Below, one piece after another: positions 25,468 to 34,056 of a DNA stretch of 64,000 nt. Each line of letters begins with the position of its first letter. Position 1 is the stretch's first letter. This stretch comes from Gemmatimonadota bacterium (GTDB lineage Bacteria; Gemmatimonadota; Gemmatimonadetes; Longimicrobiales; Gaopeijiaceae). The position numbers and the translations under genes are program-made. The stretch covers positions 1 to 64,000 of the forward strand of contig JAJDTB010000066.1 of NCBI GenBank assembly GCA_022827345.1, written 5' to 3'. Under the pieces are notes generated by a model. It had not been told where the DNA came from. It ran no database searches and worked only from the letters and a program-made list of their open reading frames with translations.

Positions 25468-25774
25468 GACCCCTCCTCGACGCGCGGCGCCTTATCCGGC
25501 CGCGCAGCCTCTCGACATCGTACGGCGACACTTCGGGCACGGGGACGAACGCCTCGAACGCCTGCAGCCGCCCCAGCGCACGCATGATCCGCACCAGGTT
25601 CTCGGTACCGACGCTATGCCCGGATTCGAGGCGGTTGATGGTGCGGGGACTCACTCCGGAGTCGGCGGCCAGATCCTCGACCCGCCGGTTTTGTTGAAGG
25701 CGCAGTGCCTTCAGCCGCGCGCCCACTTCGCGAAGCACTTCCGGCGTCCGGCTTGTGGCGACGATGGCTCCCAT
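25457..25774 (-). CDS. hipB: HipB-like helix-turn-helix antitoxin
   Basis: About 105 residues from ATG 25774 (MGAIVATSRTPEVLREVG); an in-frame start at 25804 is possible. XRE-type HTH: RLKALRLQQNRRVEDLAADSGVSPRTINRLESG, with a C-terminal PVPEVSPYDVERLRG segment and a basic end. It should neutralise HipA and repress the operon through the nested inverted repeats upstream. Confidence 0.8.
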   Translation of the reverse strand: MGAIVATSRTPEVLREVGARLKALRLQQNRRVEDLAADSGVSPRTINRLESGHSVGTENLVRIMRALGRLQAFEAFVPVPEVSPYDVERLRGRIRRRASRRGREW

Positions 25775-25828
25775 GGCTCGGCCCTCCTCCGTTGGCCCAA
25801 CCAAGATAACCGGAATGAAATCTTCTGT

Positions 25829-25889
25829 CTATAACGTCAGATATGGCTTGTTATCACGTTATAGTTATCTATCCTGCCATATATGACGT
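25829..25889 (-). promoter_or_regulatory. Nested inverted repeats upstream of hipBA
   Basis: A perfect nine-base pair of arms, CTATAACGT (25829-25837) and ACGTTATAG (25856-25864), overlaps a second pair, ACGTCAGATATGGC (25834-25847) and GCCATATATGACGT (25876-25889), that matches at 13 of 14 positions. The AT-rich block stands out in this GC-rich region and lies 55 bases before the hipB start. It is a strong candidate for a multi-site HipB operator and promoter. Confidence 0.6.
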
Positions 25890-25954
25890 GTTACGATGGA
25901 TTGCGCCCGACCTCGGCCGCCACCGTCCGGGATTCCTCCGCGCTGCGTCCCCGC

Positions 25955-26548
25955 TCAATCCCCCCGCGGCGCCAGACTGTACGGCTCGCGCGCGAACACC
26001 CGCCGCACCATCGGTTCGAAGAACTCGAGCGGCAGCGTGTCGTAGTCCGGATCGAAGGCGCACTGGTCCCAGCGGTGGCAGAAGTCCACGGCGTCCTGAT
26101 ACCAGGGGTGGTCGCGGTACCTGTCGCGCGCGTGGCGGTCGCCCCCGAGGTGGTGGGCGTAGTAGAAGAACTGGAAGAGGCCGTGGTGCTTGACGATCCA
26201 GTACGTGCGCTCGGTGACGTAGGGCCGCAGGAGCAGCGCGGCGAGCTCGCCGTGGCTGTGCGGCGCCAGCAGGTCGTCGACATCGTGGAGGAGCGCCGCC
26301 ACCACCATCTCCTCGTCCGCGCCGTCGCGATAGGCGCGGGTCGCGCTCTGCAGCGAGTGCTCGAGCCGGTCGACCTGGTAGCCGGCGACCGAGTCCGCCA
26401 ACTCGCGGAGGTGGGCGAGCACCCGGTCGGCGGTGCCGGCGGCGAACTCGTCCTCGAAGCGGTCGAGCAGCTCGTAGTCCTCGCGGGTACCGTCCGCCAT
26501 GGCGGTGAAGCCCACCGTGGGGCCGCTGTTCCTTGCCTTGTCTTGCAT
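25955..26548 (-). CDS. HD-domain mixed-valent di-iron oxygenase, TmpB/PhnZ-like
   Basis: 197 residues from ATG 26548 (GGAAGAG eight bases upstream). HD-fold ligands are all visible: H64 (RLEHSLQ), H88-D89 (LLHDVDD), H97 or H99 (PHSHGE), H121 or H122 (VKHHGLFQ) and D161 (RWDQCAFDPDYD). This set is that of the PhnZ/TmpB/MIOX oxygenases, which use two irons and O2 to cleave a C-P or C-C bond, rather than of nucleotide phosphohydrolases. TmpB releases phosphate from the hydroxylated trimethyl-aminoethylphosphonate made by TmpA. The divergent neighbour is a TmpA-like hydroxylase, which supports the reading. Substrate is inferred. Confidence 0.65.
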   Translation of the reverse strand: MQDKARNSGPTVGFTAMADGTREDYELLDRFEDEFAAGTADRVLAHLRELADSVAGYQVDRLEHSLQSATRAYRDGADEEMVVAALLHDVDDLLAPHSHGELAALLLRPYVTERTYWIVKHHGLFQFFYYAHHLGGDRHARDRYRDHPWYQDAVDFCHRWDQCAFDPDYDTLPLEFFEPMVRRVFAREPYSLAPRGD

Positions 26549-26670
26549 GCTGTCACTCTTCCGAAGGCGAGGGGCATTGTCAAGCGCGCCCGGTCCGGGT
26601 CAGACTGCATTTGAAGACGAGCGGTTTTGTCCCGCACAGGACTATCGTACCCTGACGGAGGGGATCGACC

Positions 26671-27786
26671 ATGCATCACTCGATCGGCAGCGTCACCCAG
26701 AACGCCGACACCCTGTCCGCCGTCTGGAGCGACGGCGAGCGGACCGCCCTTCCCTACCTGTGGCTGCGCGACAACTGCGGCTGCAGCGAATGCCGCGTCG
26801 TGCAGACCACCGAAAAGCGCTTCCACCTGTACCGGGTCGCCAGCGACCTGTGCCCACGCCAAGTGCGCATCGAGCACCCCGGATCCGCCGACGAGGCCAT
26901 CGCCATCGTCTGGCCCGACGGTCATCACACCCGGTACCCGTCGACCGAACTCCGCGGCCTCCTCCGGCTGCCCACCGTCGACCTCCGTTACTGGGACGGC
27001 AGCTTCCAGCCCGCGAGGTTCGACTACCGGCAATTCCTCGCAAGCGACGGCGCAGCCGCCGAGCTCATCGCGGAGTTCCTGCGCACCGGAGTCTGCGTCC
27101 TCGTCGACGCCCCCACCGAACCCGACACGTCCGAGCAGCTCGCGGCCCGCCTGGGCCCGATTCGGGAGGTGCTCTTCGAGCGCATCCACAACGTCAAGGT
27201 CGACCCGAAGGGCTACAACATCGCCCACACGACCCTGGCGGTCGCGCCGCACAACGACTTCACCAGCTACTCGTGGCCGCCGAACGTGCAGGCGCTCCAC
27301 ATGCTCGTGAACGAATGCGAGGGCGGCTCATCCACCGTCGTGGACGGCTTCGGGCTGCTCAACGAACTGCGCGCCGATCACCCCGACATGTTCGAGGTGC
27401 TGTGCCGGGTGCCGGTGCCGTTCCGCATCTTCAGCCACGAATACGAGTGCTACGCGGTCAACCCCATGGTCGAACTGGACAGCGCCGGCGAACTCCGGAT
27501 GCTGCGCTTCAACACCGCCCAGATGCAGGCCGTTCCGCTCTCGGAGCCCCGGCTCACCGACTTCTACGCCGCCTATCACGAGCTCTCGCGGCGCGTTAAC
27601 GATCCCGGCGCCCAGGCCACCTTCCGGCTGGAGGGCGGACAAATCCTGCTGTGCGCCGGACACCGCGTGCTCCACGGCCGCACCGCGATGATCTCCAGCG
27701 GTCACCGCCACCTCCAGGACGCCTACTTCGAGCACGACAACGTCCGCACCCACCTGAGGCTGCTGCGCCGCGCCGGCCGGGCCTGA
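26671..27786 (+). CDS. DUF971 plus 2-oxoglutarate oxygenase, TmpA / gamma-butyrobetaine hydroxylase-like
   Basis: 371 residues. The N-terminal DUF971 domain has the Zn ligands C36, C38 and C41 (DNCGCSECR). The TauD-type oxygenase domain has iron ligands H194 and D196 (VAPHNDF) and distal H335 (VLHGRTAM), with Arg just after it for 2-oxoglutarate. This architecture is shared by gamma-butyrobetaine hydroxylase (carnitine synthesis) and TmpA (hydroxylates N-trimethyl-2-aminoethylphosphonate). The adjacent HD oxygenase favours TmpA. GGAGGGG lies eight bases before the ATG. The two genes diverge from a 122-base spacer with a TTGACA (26578-26583, minus) towards the HD gene. Confidence 0.7.
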   Translation: MHHSIGSVTQNADTLSAVWSDGERTALPYLWLRDNCGCSECRVVQTTEKRFHLYRVASDLCPRQVRIEHPGSADEAIAIVWPDGHHTRYPSTELRGLLRLPTVDLRYWDGSFQPARFDYRQFLASDGAAAELIAEFLRTGVCVLVDAPTEPDTSEQLAARLGPIREVLFERIHNVKVDPKGYNIAHTTLAVAPHNDFTSYSWPPNVQALHMLVNECEGGSSTVVDGFGLLNELRADHPDMFEVLCRVPVPFRIFSHEYECYAVNPMVELDSAGELRMLRFNTAQMQAVPLSEPRLTDFYAAYHELSRRVNDPGAQATFRLEGGQILLCAGHRVLHGRTAMISSGHRHLQDAYFEHDNVRTHLRLLRRAGRA

Positions 27787-28034
27787 GGGTCACCCGCCCG
27801 GGGGAATCCGCCGGCCACCCGAACGGGGGAATCTGCGGACGAGGTCCGCCGCCGTTCATTGACGGACTGCAGGCCGGCGTGGCGGCAGCCCTGGGATTCG
27901 GCGGGATCCCGTGACCCCCACCGAACCCGGTTCCGCGGGGTGCATTACTCCCGCCCGTTGAGTATCGTAACAGTGCCACGCTGTCACGTCCTGAAAACGA
28001 CGAACCCCGTTCCGACCGAGGCTGAACCGGCACA
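27787..28034. other. Intergenic region before the first RND gene
   Basis: About 250 bases without a gene. A GC-rich stretch just after the oxygenase stop (GGGGGAATCCGCCGGCCACC and a similar copy, GGGGGAATCTGC, 30 bases on) may terminate transcription, but no T-run follows. No clear promoter hexamers are seen for the RND gene. Confidence 0.3.
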
Positions 28035-31000
28035 ATGACTTCGAGGGGAAGGAATCACGGCGAGCCCGGCGGCCCGATCGCCTACATGGCGAGCAACAGC
28101 GTGGCCGCCAATCTTCTGATGGTCGGCATCATCGTCGCGGGCGTGGCCTCGTTCTTCGGGCTCGAGCTGGAAGCCTGGCCCACCGTGCCGTTCAACCAGG
28201 TCGAGGTCTCCGTCGCCTATCCGGGCGCCACTCCCGAGGAGGTGGAGGAGTCCATCGTCGCCAAGATCGAGGACGAGGTCGAGGGGCTGGGCGACGTGAA
28301 GGCGGTCAAGTCCGTGGCGGCCCCGGGTATGGCTTCGGTCAGGGTGGAAATGCGGTCGGGCACGGACATGAACGATGCCCTGGCCGAGGTCGAAGCGGCG
28401 GTGGGGCGCATCCAGACGTTCCCGGGCGAAGCCGAGCGGCCCCAGATCAGGGAGATGACCAACGCCCAGAGCATCATGCGCCTGGTCGTCTACGGCGATG
28501 TCCCCGAGCGGACGCTGAAGGAGCTGGCCTACCGGATCGAGGATGAACTCGCCGCACTTCCTTCCGTCTCCCAGGTGGAGACGAGCGGCGTGCGCAGCTA
28601 CGAAATCTCTATCGAAGTGCCGCTGCAGCGGCTCAGGGCGCTGGGGCTCACGCTGTCGGATGTCGCCAACACGATTCGCCGGAGTTCGCTGGACCTTTCC
28701 GCCGGCAGCATCGACACCGAGCAGTCGCAGGTGCGGGTGCGCACGCTGGGGCAGAGCTACGATCAGCAGGACTTCGAGGAGATCGTCCTGCTCAGCCGCG
28801 GGGACGGCACGGTCGTCCGGCTGGGCGACATCGCCGACGTGCGCGACGGCTTCCAGAACCTGGACCTGATCGTCCGGCACGACGGACTGCCGGCCGTCTT
28901 CGTCGAGGTATCGAGGGCCGAGGGCGAGAAGGTGATGAATGTGGCGCGCGCCGTTCGGGAGCACGTCGCCGACGAGGTCGCGCCGTCACTTCCAGACGGC
29001 GTCGGCGTCACCATCTGGAACGACGAGTCCGATGCCTTCGAGGAGCGCGCCGCGATCCTCATTAAGAACGGTCTTCTGGGGCTGTTGCTGGTGCTGCTCG
29101 CGCTGGGGCTGTTTCTCGAGCTCCGGCTCGCCTTCTGGGTAGCGGTCGGCCTCGGGGTTTCCGGCATCGGCGCCCTGGCCGCCATGATGGCGTTCGACCT
29201 CGCCATCCACGCGGTCTCCCTCTTCTCGTTCGTGCTGGCCATCGGAATCGTCGTGGACGACGCGATTGTCGTCTCCGAGTACATCCACCTGGAACGAATG
29301 CGGGGCACTCCGGGGGTCGTCGCGGCGATTCGCGGGGCCCGGCGAATCAAGGTGCCGCTGATCTTCGCGGTGCTCACCACGATCGCCGCGTTCTCTCCTC
29401 TGCTCTTCATTCCCGGAGGGATCGGAGAGATCTGGAAGGCGCTGCCGACGATCGTCATCGCGATGCTGGTGATTTCGGTGATCGAATCGCTGCTGATTCT
29501 GCCCAACCACCTCTCGCACCATCTCCACGGCCCGGACTGGGCGCCCCGAACGCGCCTGGAGCGATTCGTAGCCAGGATTCAGGGTCAGGTCGATCGGCAG
29601 CTGCGCAGGTTCGTGCAGGGTCCCCTGCACCGCGGCGTGAGTTTCGCGACGGATCGGCCCGGAGTGACGCTCTCGTCAGCCGTCGCCCTGCTCATTTTCT
29701 GCTTTGCCCTGCTGCCGGCGGGCATCGTTTCGTTCACCTTCGCCACGGAGGTCGAAGGCGATTTCGCAACGGCCACCCTGGAGATGCCGGACGGGACGAC
29801 GGCCGAGCGGACCTACGAGGTGGCGCGCGAGCTGGAGGCGGCCGGCCACCGGGTCATCGAGCGCATCTCCGCAGACAGGCCCGCCCACGCGCCGCCTCTG
29901 CTGTCGGGTGTCACGATTACCGTCGGCCAGCGGCCGCGGGTCGATGGAGGGGGACTCAGTCCCAACCTCAGCCTGAACCCGGAGCCCAACGTCGCCACCA
30001 TCGCGTTCAAGCTGCTGGACGCGCAGCACCGGCAGATTCCCACGGGAGAAGTCGTGCAGGCATGGCGCGAGGAGGTGGGCATGCCGCCCCATGTCCGCGG
30101 GATCACCATCAGCGGCACCATCTACGACCTGGGCAACCCCGTCGAGGCCGTGCTGGCCCATCCGGACCCCGAGCGCCTCCCGGGTATTGCGACCGCGGTC
30201 GTCAATGACCTGCGCGAAGTGGCGGGCGTCCACGACATACGCTCCGATCACACTCCGGGCATCCCCGAAATCCGGCTGGGATTGCTGCCCGAAGCGCGAA
30301 CCCTCGGTCTCACCCTTGAAGACCTCGCCTGGCAGACGCGGTCCGCGTTCTTCGGCGCTGAAGCCCTGCGCGTGCAGCGGGGCCGCGAAGAGGTCCGGGT
30401 TTACGTGCGGCTGCCCGAGGACCAGCGCAACTCGATCACCGACATCGAGAGCTCGCTGGTTCGGACGGCCGGCGGCGCCGAGGTCCCGGTGAGCCGGGTG
30501 GCTTCCCTGAGTTCGGGCATGTCGCCGCCCGCCATCCATCGCCAGGACGGCCAGCGTATCGTCAGGGTCACCGCGGATGTGGATCCCGCGGTGATCTCCG
30601 GCGGGCGGGCCAGCCGCATTCTGGAAGACGACATCCTCGCGGCGCTCGTCGCCGAGGATCCAGAGCTGACCTACACCTTCGGCGGCGAACAGCAGCAGCA
30701 GCTGGAGTCCATGAGCGCGCTGGGGCCCGGCTTCGGGATCGCCATGATCCTGATCTTCGCGCTGCTGGCGATCCCGCTGCGCTCCTACACCAAGCCGTTC
30801 ATCATCATGGCCGTCATCCCGTTCGGGTTGATCGGCGTGATTCTGGGCCACTGGGTCCTGGGCGTCGCGCTCAGCTCCGAGTCCTTCATCGGGGTATTCG
30901 GCCTGGCCGGGGTTGTGGTGAACGACTCACTGGTCATGATCGACTTCATCGATCAGGAACTCGAGGAAGGCCTCTCCCCGCGAGAAGCCATCATCGAGGG

Positions 31001-31271
31001 CGCCAAGGGGCGCTTCCGTCCGATCATGCTGACTTCGCTGACCACCTTCCTCGGCTTCACGCCCCTCATCCTCGAAGACGCCATTCAGGCCCAGTTCTTC
31101 GTGCCCTTCTCCGCCTCGGTCGGCTGCGGCATCCTCTTCACCACGGTCCTGCTGATGTTCCTCGTGCCGGCGCTGTCGTCGATCCACCAGCGCTGGCTTG
31201 CGCGGCGGCGGGCAAAGGCGCGTGGGCGCGCCGATGTAGGCGCCGTGATGACGGAACCGGCCTCGGCGTAG
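28035..31271 (+). CDS. RND efflux transporter (HAE1/AcrB-like), first copy
   Basis: 1078 residues with the AcrB-type layout: TM1 (SVAANLLMVGIIVAGVASFF), porter domain (WPTVPFNQVEVSVAYPGATPEEVEESI), TM2-7 with FVLAIGIVVDDAIVVSEY in TM4, second porter domain, and TM8-12 (FGLAGVVVNDSLVMIDFID). The TM4 aspartates of the proton relay are present. It is about 45-50% like the second RND protein at 34.1 kb by eye. No membrane-fusion or TolC gene adjoins it, so it either borrows partners from elsewhere or works alone. Three genes follow on the same strand, starting with ispH after about 180 bases. Confidence 0.9.
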   Translation: MTSRGRNHGEPGGPIAYMASNSVAANLLMVGIIVAGVASFFGLELEAWPTVPFNQVEVSVAYPGATPEEVEESIVAKIEDEVEGLGDVKAVKSVAAPGMASVRVEMRSGTDMNDALAEVEAAVGRIQTFPGEAERPQIREMTNAQSIMRLVVYGDVPERTLKELAYRIEDELAALPSVSQVETSGVRSYEISIEVPLQRLRALGLTLSDVANTIRRSSLDLSAGSIDTEQSQVRVRTLGQSYDQQDFEEIVLLSRGDGTVVRLGDIADVRDGFQNLDLIVRHDGLPAVFVEVSRAEGEKVMNVARAVREHVADEVAPSLPDGVGVTIWNDESDAFEERAAILIKNGLLGLLLVLLALGLFLELRLAFWVAVGLGVSGIGALAAMMAFDLAIHAVSLFSFVLAIGIVVDDAIVVSEYIHLERMRGTPGVVAAIRGARRIKVPLIFAVLTTIAAFSPLLFIPGGIGEIWKALPTIVIAMLVISVIESLLILPNHLSHHLHGPDWAPRTRLERFVARIQGQVDRQLRRFVQGPLHRGVSFATDRPGVTLSSAVALLIFCFALLPAGIVSFTFATEVEGDFATATLEMPDGTTAERTYEVARELEAAGHRVIERISADRPAHAPPLLSGVTITVGQRPRVDGGGLSPNLSLNPEPNVATIAFKLLDAQHRQIPTGEVVQAWREEVGMPPHVRGITISGTIYDLGNPVEAVLAHPDPERLPGIATAVVNDLREVAGVHDIRSDHTPGIPEIRLGLLPEARTLGLTLEDLAWQTRSAFFGAEALRVQRGREEVRVYVRLPEDQRNSITDIESSLVRTAGGAEVPVSRVASLSSGMSPPAIHRQDGQRIVRVTADVDPAVISGGRASRILEDDILAALVAEDPELTYTFGGEQQQQLESMSALGPGFGIAMILIFALLAIPLRSYTKPFIIMAVIPFGLIGVILGHWVLGVALSSESFIGVFGLAGVVVNDSLVMIDFIDQELEEGLSPREAIIEGAKGRFRPIMLTSLTTFLGFTPLILEDAIQAQFFVPFSASVGCGILFTTVLLMFLVPALSSIHQRWLARRRAKARGRADVGAVMTEPASA

Positions 31272-31326
31272 GAGTCGCCTCAGACTGTCTGCGCCGGACT
31301 CCGGCAGGTGTCGGCGGCGGTCGCCC

Positions 31327-31356
31327 TTGTCGACTCGGCGCTGACAGGTGTATATC
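31327..31356 (+). promoter_or_regulatory. Candidate sigma-70-like promoter for ispH
   Basis: TTGTCG (31327-31332) and TATATC (31351-31356) are 18 bases apart, about 100 bases before the ispH start. The match is moderate, but the site lies in the only AT-leaning part of the gap between the RND gene and ispH. Confidence 0.35.
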
Positions 31357-31455
31357 TTCACTCAATTGTGTACGGATTGAATTTGGCCGGGGCGTCCGCC
31401 CGATAATGGGGGAGGCCGCACCGCCCGCTCTTTGCAGCGCTTGTTGGATGGGTCA

Positions 31456-32667
31456 ATGGAGCAAACGTACTTTCGCAGGGGCTTCGGGCTGAAGAAGCAG
31501 GTCCAGCCCATCATCGACGCCGAGTACCACTCGCAGCTGGTGGATCGTATCCGGGCTCGCGGATACACCGATGTCTTCGACGACATCACGGTCCGTCTGG
31601 CGGAGGTATTCGGCTTCTGTTACGGCGTCGACCGGGCCATAGACTACGCCTACGAGACCGTGCGCAAGTTCCCCGGCAAGCGGGTGTACCTGGTCGGGGA
31701 GATCATCCACAATCCGCATGTGAACCAGCGCATGCGCGAGATGGGCATCGACTTCATCTACCCGCGCTACGACAACAGCTTCGACTTCTCGCACATCACT
31801 GCCCGCGATGTCGTCCTGATTCCTGCCTTCGGCGTTACGCAGCGAGACTTCGCTGCACTGCGGGACATCGGCTGCGTGCTGGTCGACACGACCTGCGGGT
31901 CCGTGCTCAACGTGTGGAAGCGCGTCGAGGGCTACGCGCGTGACGGCTTCACGGCCATCGTCCACGGCAAGTACACGCACGAGGAATCCCGCGCGACCGC
32001 CTCCCAGGTGACGCTGCACGAAGGCGGCAAGTACCTGATCGTGCGCGACATGGAAGAGGCGGAACTGGTGTGCGACTACATCGCCCGCCGCCCGGGGGCC
32101 CTCTCGGCGGAGGCCTTAAGGGAGCACTTCCGCGACAAGTTGACGCCCGGATTCGAACCGGAGACCGACCTCGCCAGGGTCGGCGTGGCGAATCAGACCA
32201 CCATGCTGGCGAACGAGTCGCTGGCGATCGCCGCCCGGGTGCGCGCCGCGATGGTGGACGGCCGGGGGGAGAACTACGCGCGCGAGTGCTTCCGCTCCTT
32301 CGACACCATATGTTCCGCGACCCAGAAGCGGCAGGACGCGGTGCTTGACATGATGGCCAGCCCTCCGGACATCATGATCGTCGTTGGGGGCTACAACTCA
32401 TCCAACACCAACCATCTTGCGGCCATGTGCCGGGAATACACCGCGACCTACCACATCGAGGACGCGGCCTGCATCGAAACGACCACCGGCACGATCCGTC
32501 ACAAGCCCGACCTCGATCCGGGCGCGTCCGAAGTGGTCGCAGGCGACTGGCTTCCCCCCGGGGCGTTCGAACTGGGCATCACGGCCGGAGCATCGACCCC
32601 GAACAACGAGATCGGAGAGGCGCTGGCGCGTATCCTGACCATCCGCGGCGCACTCCCGGTCGCATGA
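31456..32667 (+). CDS. ispH: 4-hydroxy-3-methylbut-2-enyl diphosphate reductase (long type)
   Basis: 403 residues from ATG 31456 (MEQTYFRRGFG); an in-frame TTG lies at 31432. It catalyses the last step of the MEP pathway, giving IPP and DMAPP. The three Fe-S cysteines are in FGFCYGVDRA, DTTCGSVLNVWKR and DTICSATQKRQDA. The length and the RRGFG leader are those of the cyanobacterial/plant-type IspH (about 400 residues) rather than the 310-residue enterobacterial form. It lies between an RND transporter and an MpaB-like oxygenase and supplies precursors for the isoprenoids that the surrounding oxygenases may modify. Confidence 0.9.
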   Translation: MEQTYFRRGFGLKKQVQPIIDAEYHSQLVDRIRARGYTDVFDDITVRLAEVFGFCYGVDRAIDYAYETVRKFPGKRVYLVGEIIHNPHVNQRMREMGIDFIYPRYDNSFDFSHITARDVVLIPAFGVTQRDFAALRDIGCVLVDTTCGSVLNVWKRVEGYARDGFTAIVHGKYTHEESRATASQVTLHEGGKYLIVRDMEEAELVCDYIARRPGALSAEALREHFRDKLTPGFEPETDLARVGVANQTTMLANESLAIAARVRAAMVDGRGENYARECFRSFDTICSATQKRQDAVLDMMASPPDIMIVVGGYNSSNTNHLAAMCREYTATYHIEDAACIETTTGTIRHKPDLDPGASEVVAGDWLPPGAFELGITAGASTPNNEIGEALARILTIRGALPVA

Positions 32668-32921
32668 GGGACCATGACCGGCGCGCAATACCGTTGATCA
32701 GAAGGCCAAGCAGCAAGTAGCTTTAGCGTGATGCCCGACCTGCGTGGTGATTCCATGAGCCACCGTCACTCCCACTCACGCAAACGGTCTATGAGTCGAC
32801 TACGCGCTTCTGAGCCTCGACCGACCCGCCCCGCACGCCACGCACCCGCACAGCAGCATGCGAGGGTAGCGCCATAGAGATCCCGGAGGCGTACCGGCAG
32901 GGGTACCAGAAAGCTCGAGAG

Positions 32922-34043
32922 GTGTATCCCGAGCTCGCCGACGCCTACATGCGCCATACCACCATTGGGGACCCGCTGGCGGATGCGGTCGTCGAGGACC
33001 TTGTGAAGTTCGCGCCGGACGAAGTCCACGCGATGATCGCCAAAGCGATGGACGATCCTTCGGCAGTGCTTCCAGGCGTTCCGGAATCGCTGCGCGCATT
33101 CATCGACTGGGCCAACGACGTGCCGGACTGGTACGATCGCAAGCGCGCCATGACCGCGTCCCGTGCCTTTCTGCGCAATTCCGACATCGTCCTCGCGGCC
33201 CTCGTGGGCGGGAGCATCGTGGAGGGGTTCTCGACGCTGATCAGCAAGTCCTTCCGCATTCGCGGGCGCGTGACCACTTCGGGCGTCCGCCGCCTCAAGC
33301 AGAACGGCATGCAGCTGGTCGAACAGTACCTGCCCGGAGGAATGGACCCCGGGGGCGACGGATGGAGGCTTACGCTCCGCGTTCGGCTGGTGCACGCCCA
33401 GTCCAGGTACTTTCTCGCCCGTGCGGATGAATGGAACCACGCCAAGTACGGCATGCCGATCAGCGCTGCCAACATGCTCCTGGCCGGCGCCGCCTTCTCC
33501 GGCCGGCTCATGCGGCACGTCGCGAAGCTGGGGGGTGACTTCACACAGGAGGAACGAGAGGCCTACGTGCACGTCTGGCGGTACACGGGACTGCTCATCG
33601 GCATTCCCGAGGAGATCCTCTTCCACGACCTGGCCTCGTCGTTGCGGGCGTTCGACGTCGGCGCAATGTGCGAACCACCCGCCGACTTCGACGCGATCAT
33701 CATGGCCAACAGCATCGTGAACAGCGCCCCCGTGATCATCGGCGTGAGTGAGCCGGGCAAGCGAAGGAAGATGGCCAAGGTCGTAACCCAGGCCTCCAGG
33801 GAGCTGATCGGCGACGCACTGGCCGACACCTTCCTTTTTCCCGCCCAGCGCCGCAAGGTGGTTCCGTGGATGCGGTTCCAGAACCGCAGCCGGCCGATCA
33901 TCCGGAAGATCCTGCCCCGGTGGGCGAAGAAACAGGACCTGGCACGCTTCACCGAACTCCTGAAGTTCGCGAGCCTGGACAAGATGGAATACTCGTACAA
34001 GCTCCCCACTTCGCTCTACGACGAGCACTCCTCGGACTGGTAG
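32922..34043 (+). CDS. MpaB/DUF2236-family (latex-clearing-protein-like) oxygenase
   Basis: 373 residues from GTG 32922. The same frame continues upstream for about 16 family-like residues (EIPEAYRQGYQKARE) without a standard start codon, and GAGGG sits just before an ATA, so the true start may be non-canonical. Family features: YPELADAYMRHTTIGDPLAD, IVLAALVGGSIVEGFS, RVRLVHAQSRYFLARADEWNHAKYGMPIS and YTGLLIGIPEEILF. The family includes MpaB, which cleaves farnesyl chains, and rubber oxygenases, which bind haem. A terpenoid-directed oxidation is a reasonable inference, particularly directly after ispH. It ends 13 bases before the second RND gene. Confidence 0.7.
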   Translation: MYPELADAYMRHTTIGDPLADAVVEDLVKFAPDEVHAMIAKAMDDPSAVLPGVPESLRAFIDWANDVPDWYDRKRAMTASRAFLRNSDIVLAALVGGSIVEGFSTLISKSFRIRGRVTTSGVRRLKQNGMQLVEQYLPGGMDPGGDGWRLTLRVRLVHAQSRYFLARADEWNHAKYGMPISAANMLLAGAAFSGRLMRHVAKLGGDFTQEEREAYVHVWRYTGLLIGIPEEILFHDLASSLRAFDVGAMCEPPADFDAIIMANSIVNSAPVIIGVSEPGKRRKMAKVVTQASRELIGDALADTFLFPAQRRKVVPWMRFQNRSRPIIRKILPRWAKKQDLARFTELLKFASLDKMEYSYKLPTSLYDEHSSDW

Positions 34044-34056
34044 GGAAGACCGGTTG

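Noticed and set aside
26671-27786. Carnitine synthesis by gamma-butyrobetaine hydroxylase
   Set aside because: Not excluded, but the adjacent HD oxygenase with all six di-iron ligands is better explained by TmpA/TmpB chemistry; kept as the alternative.
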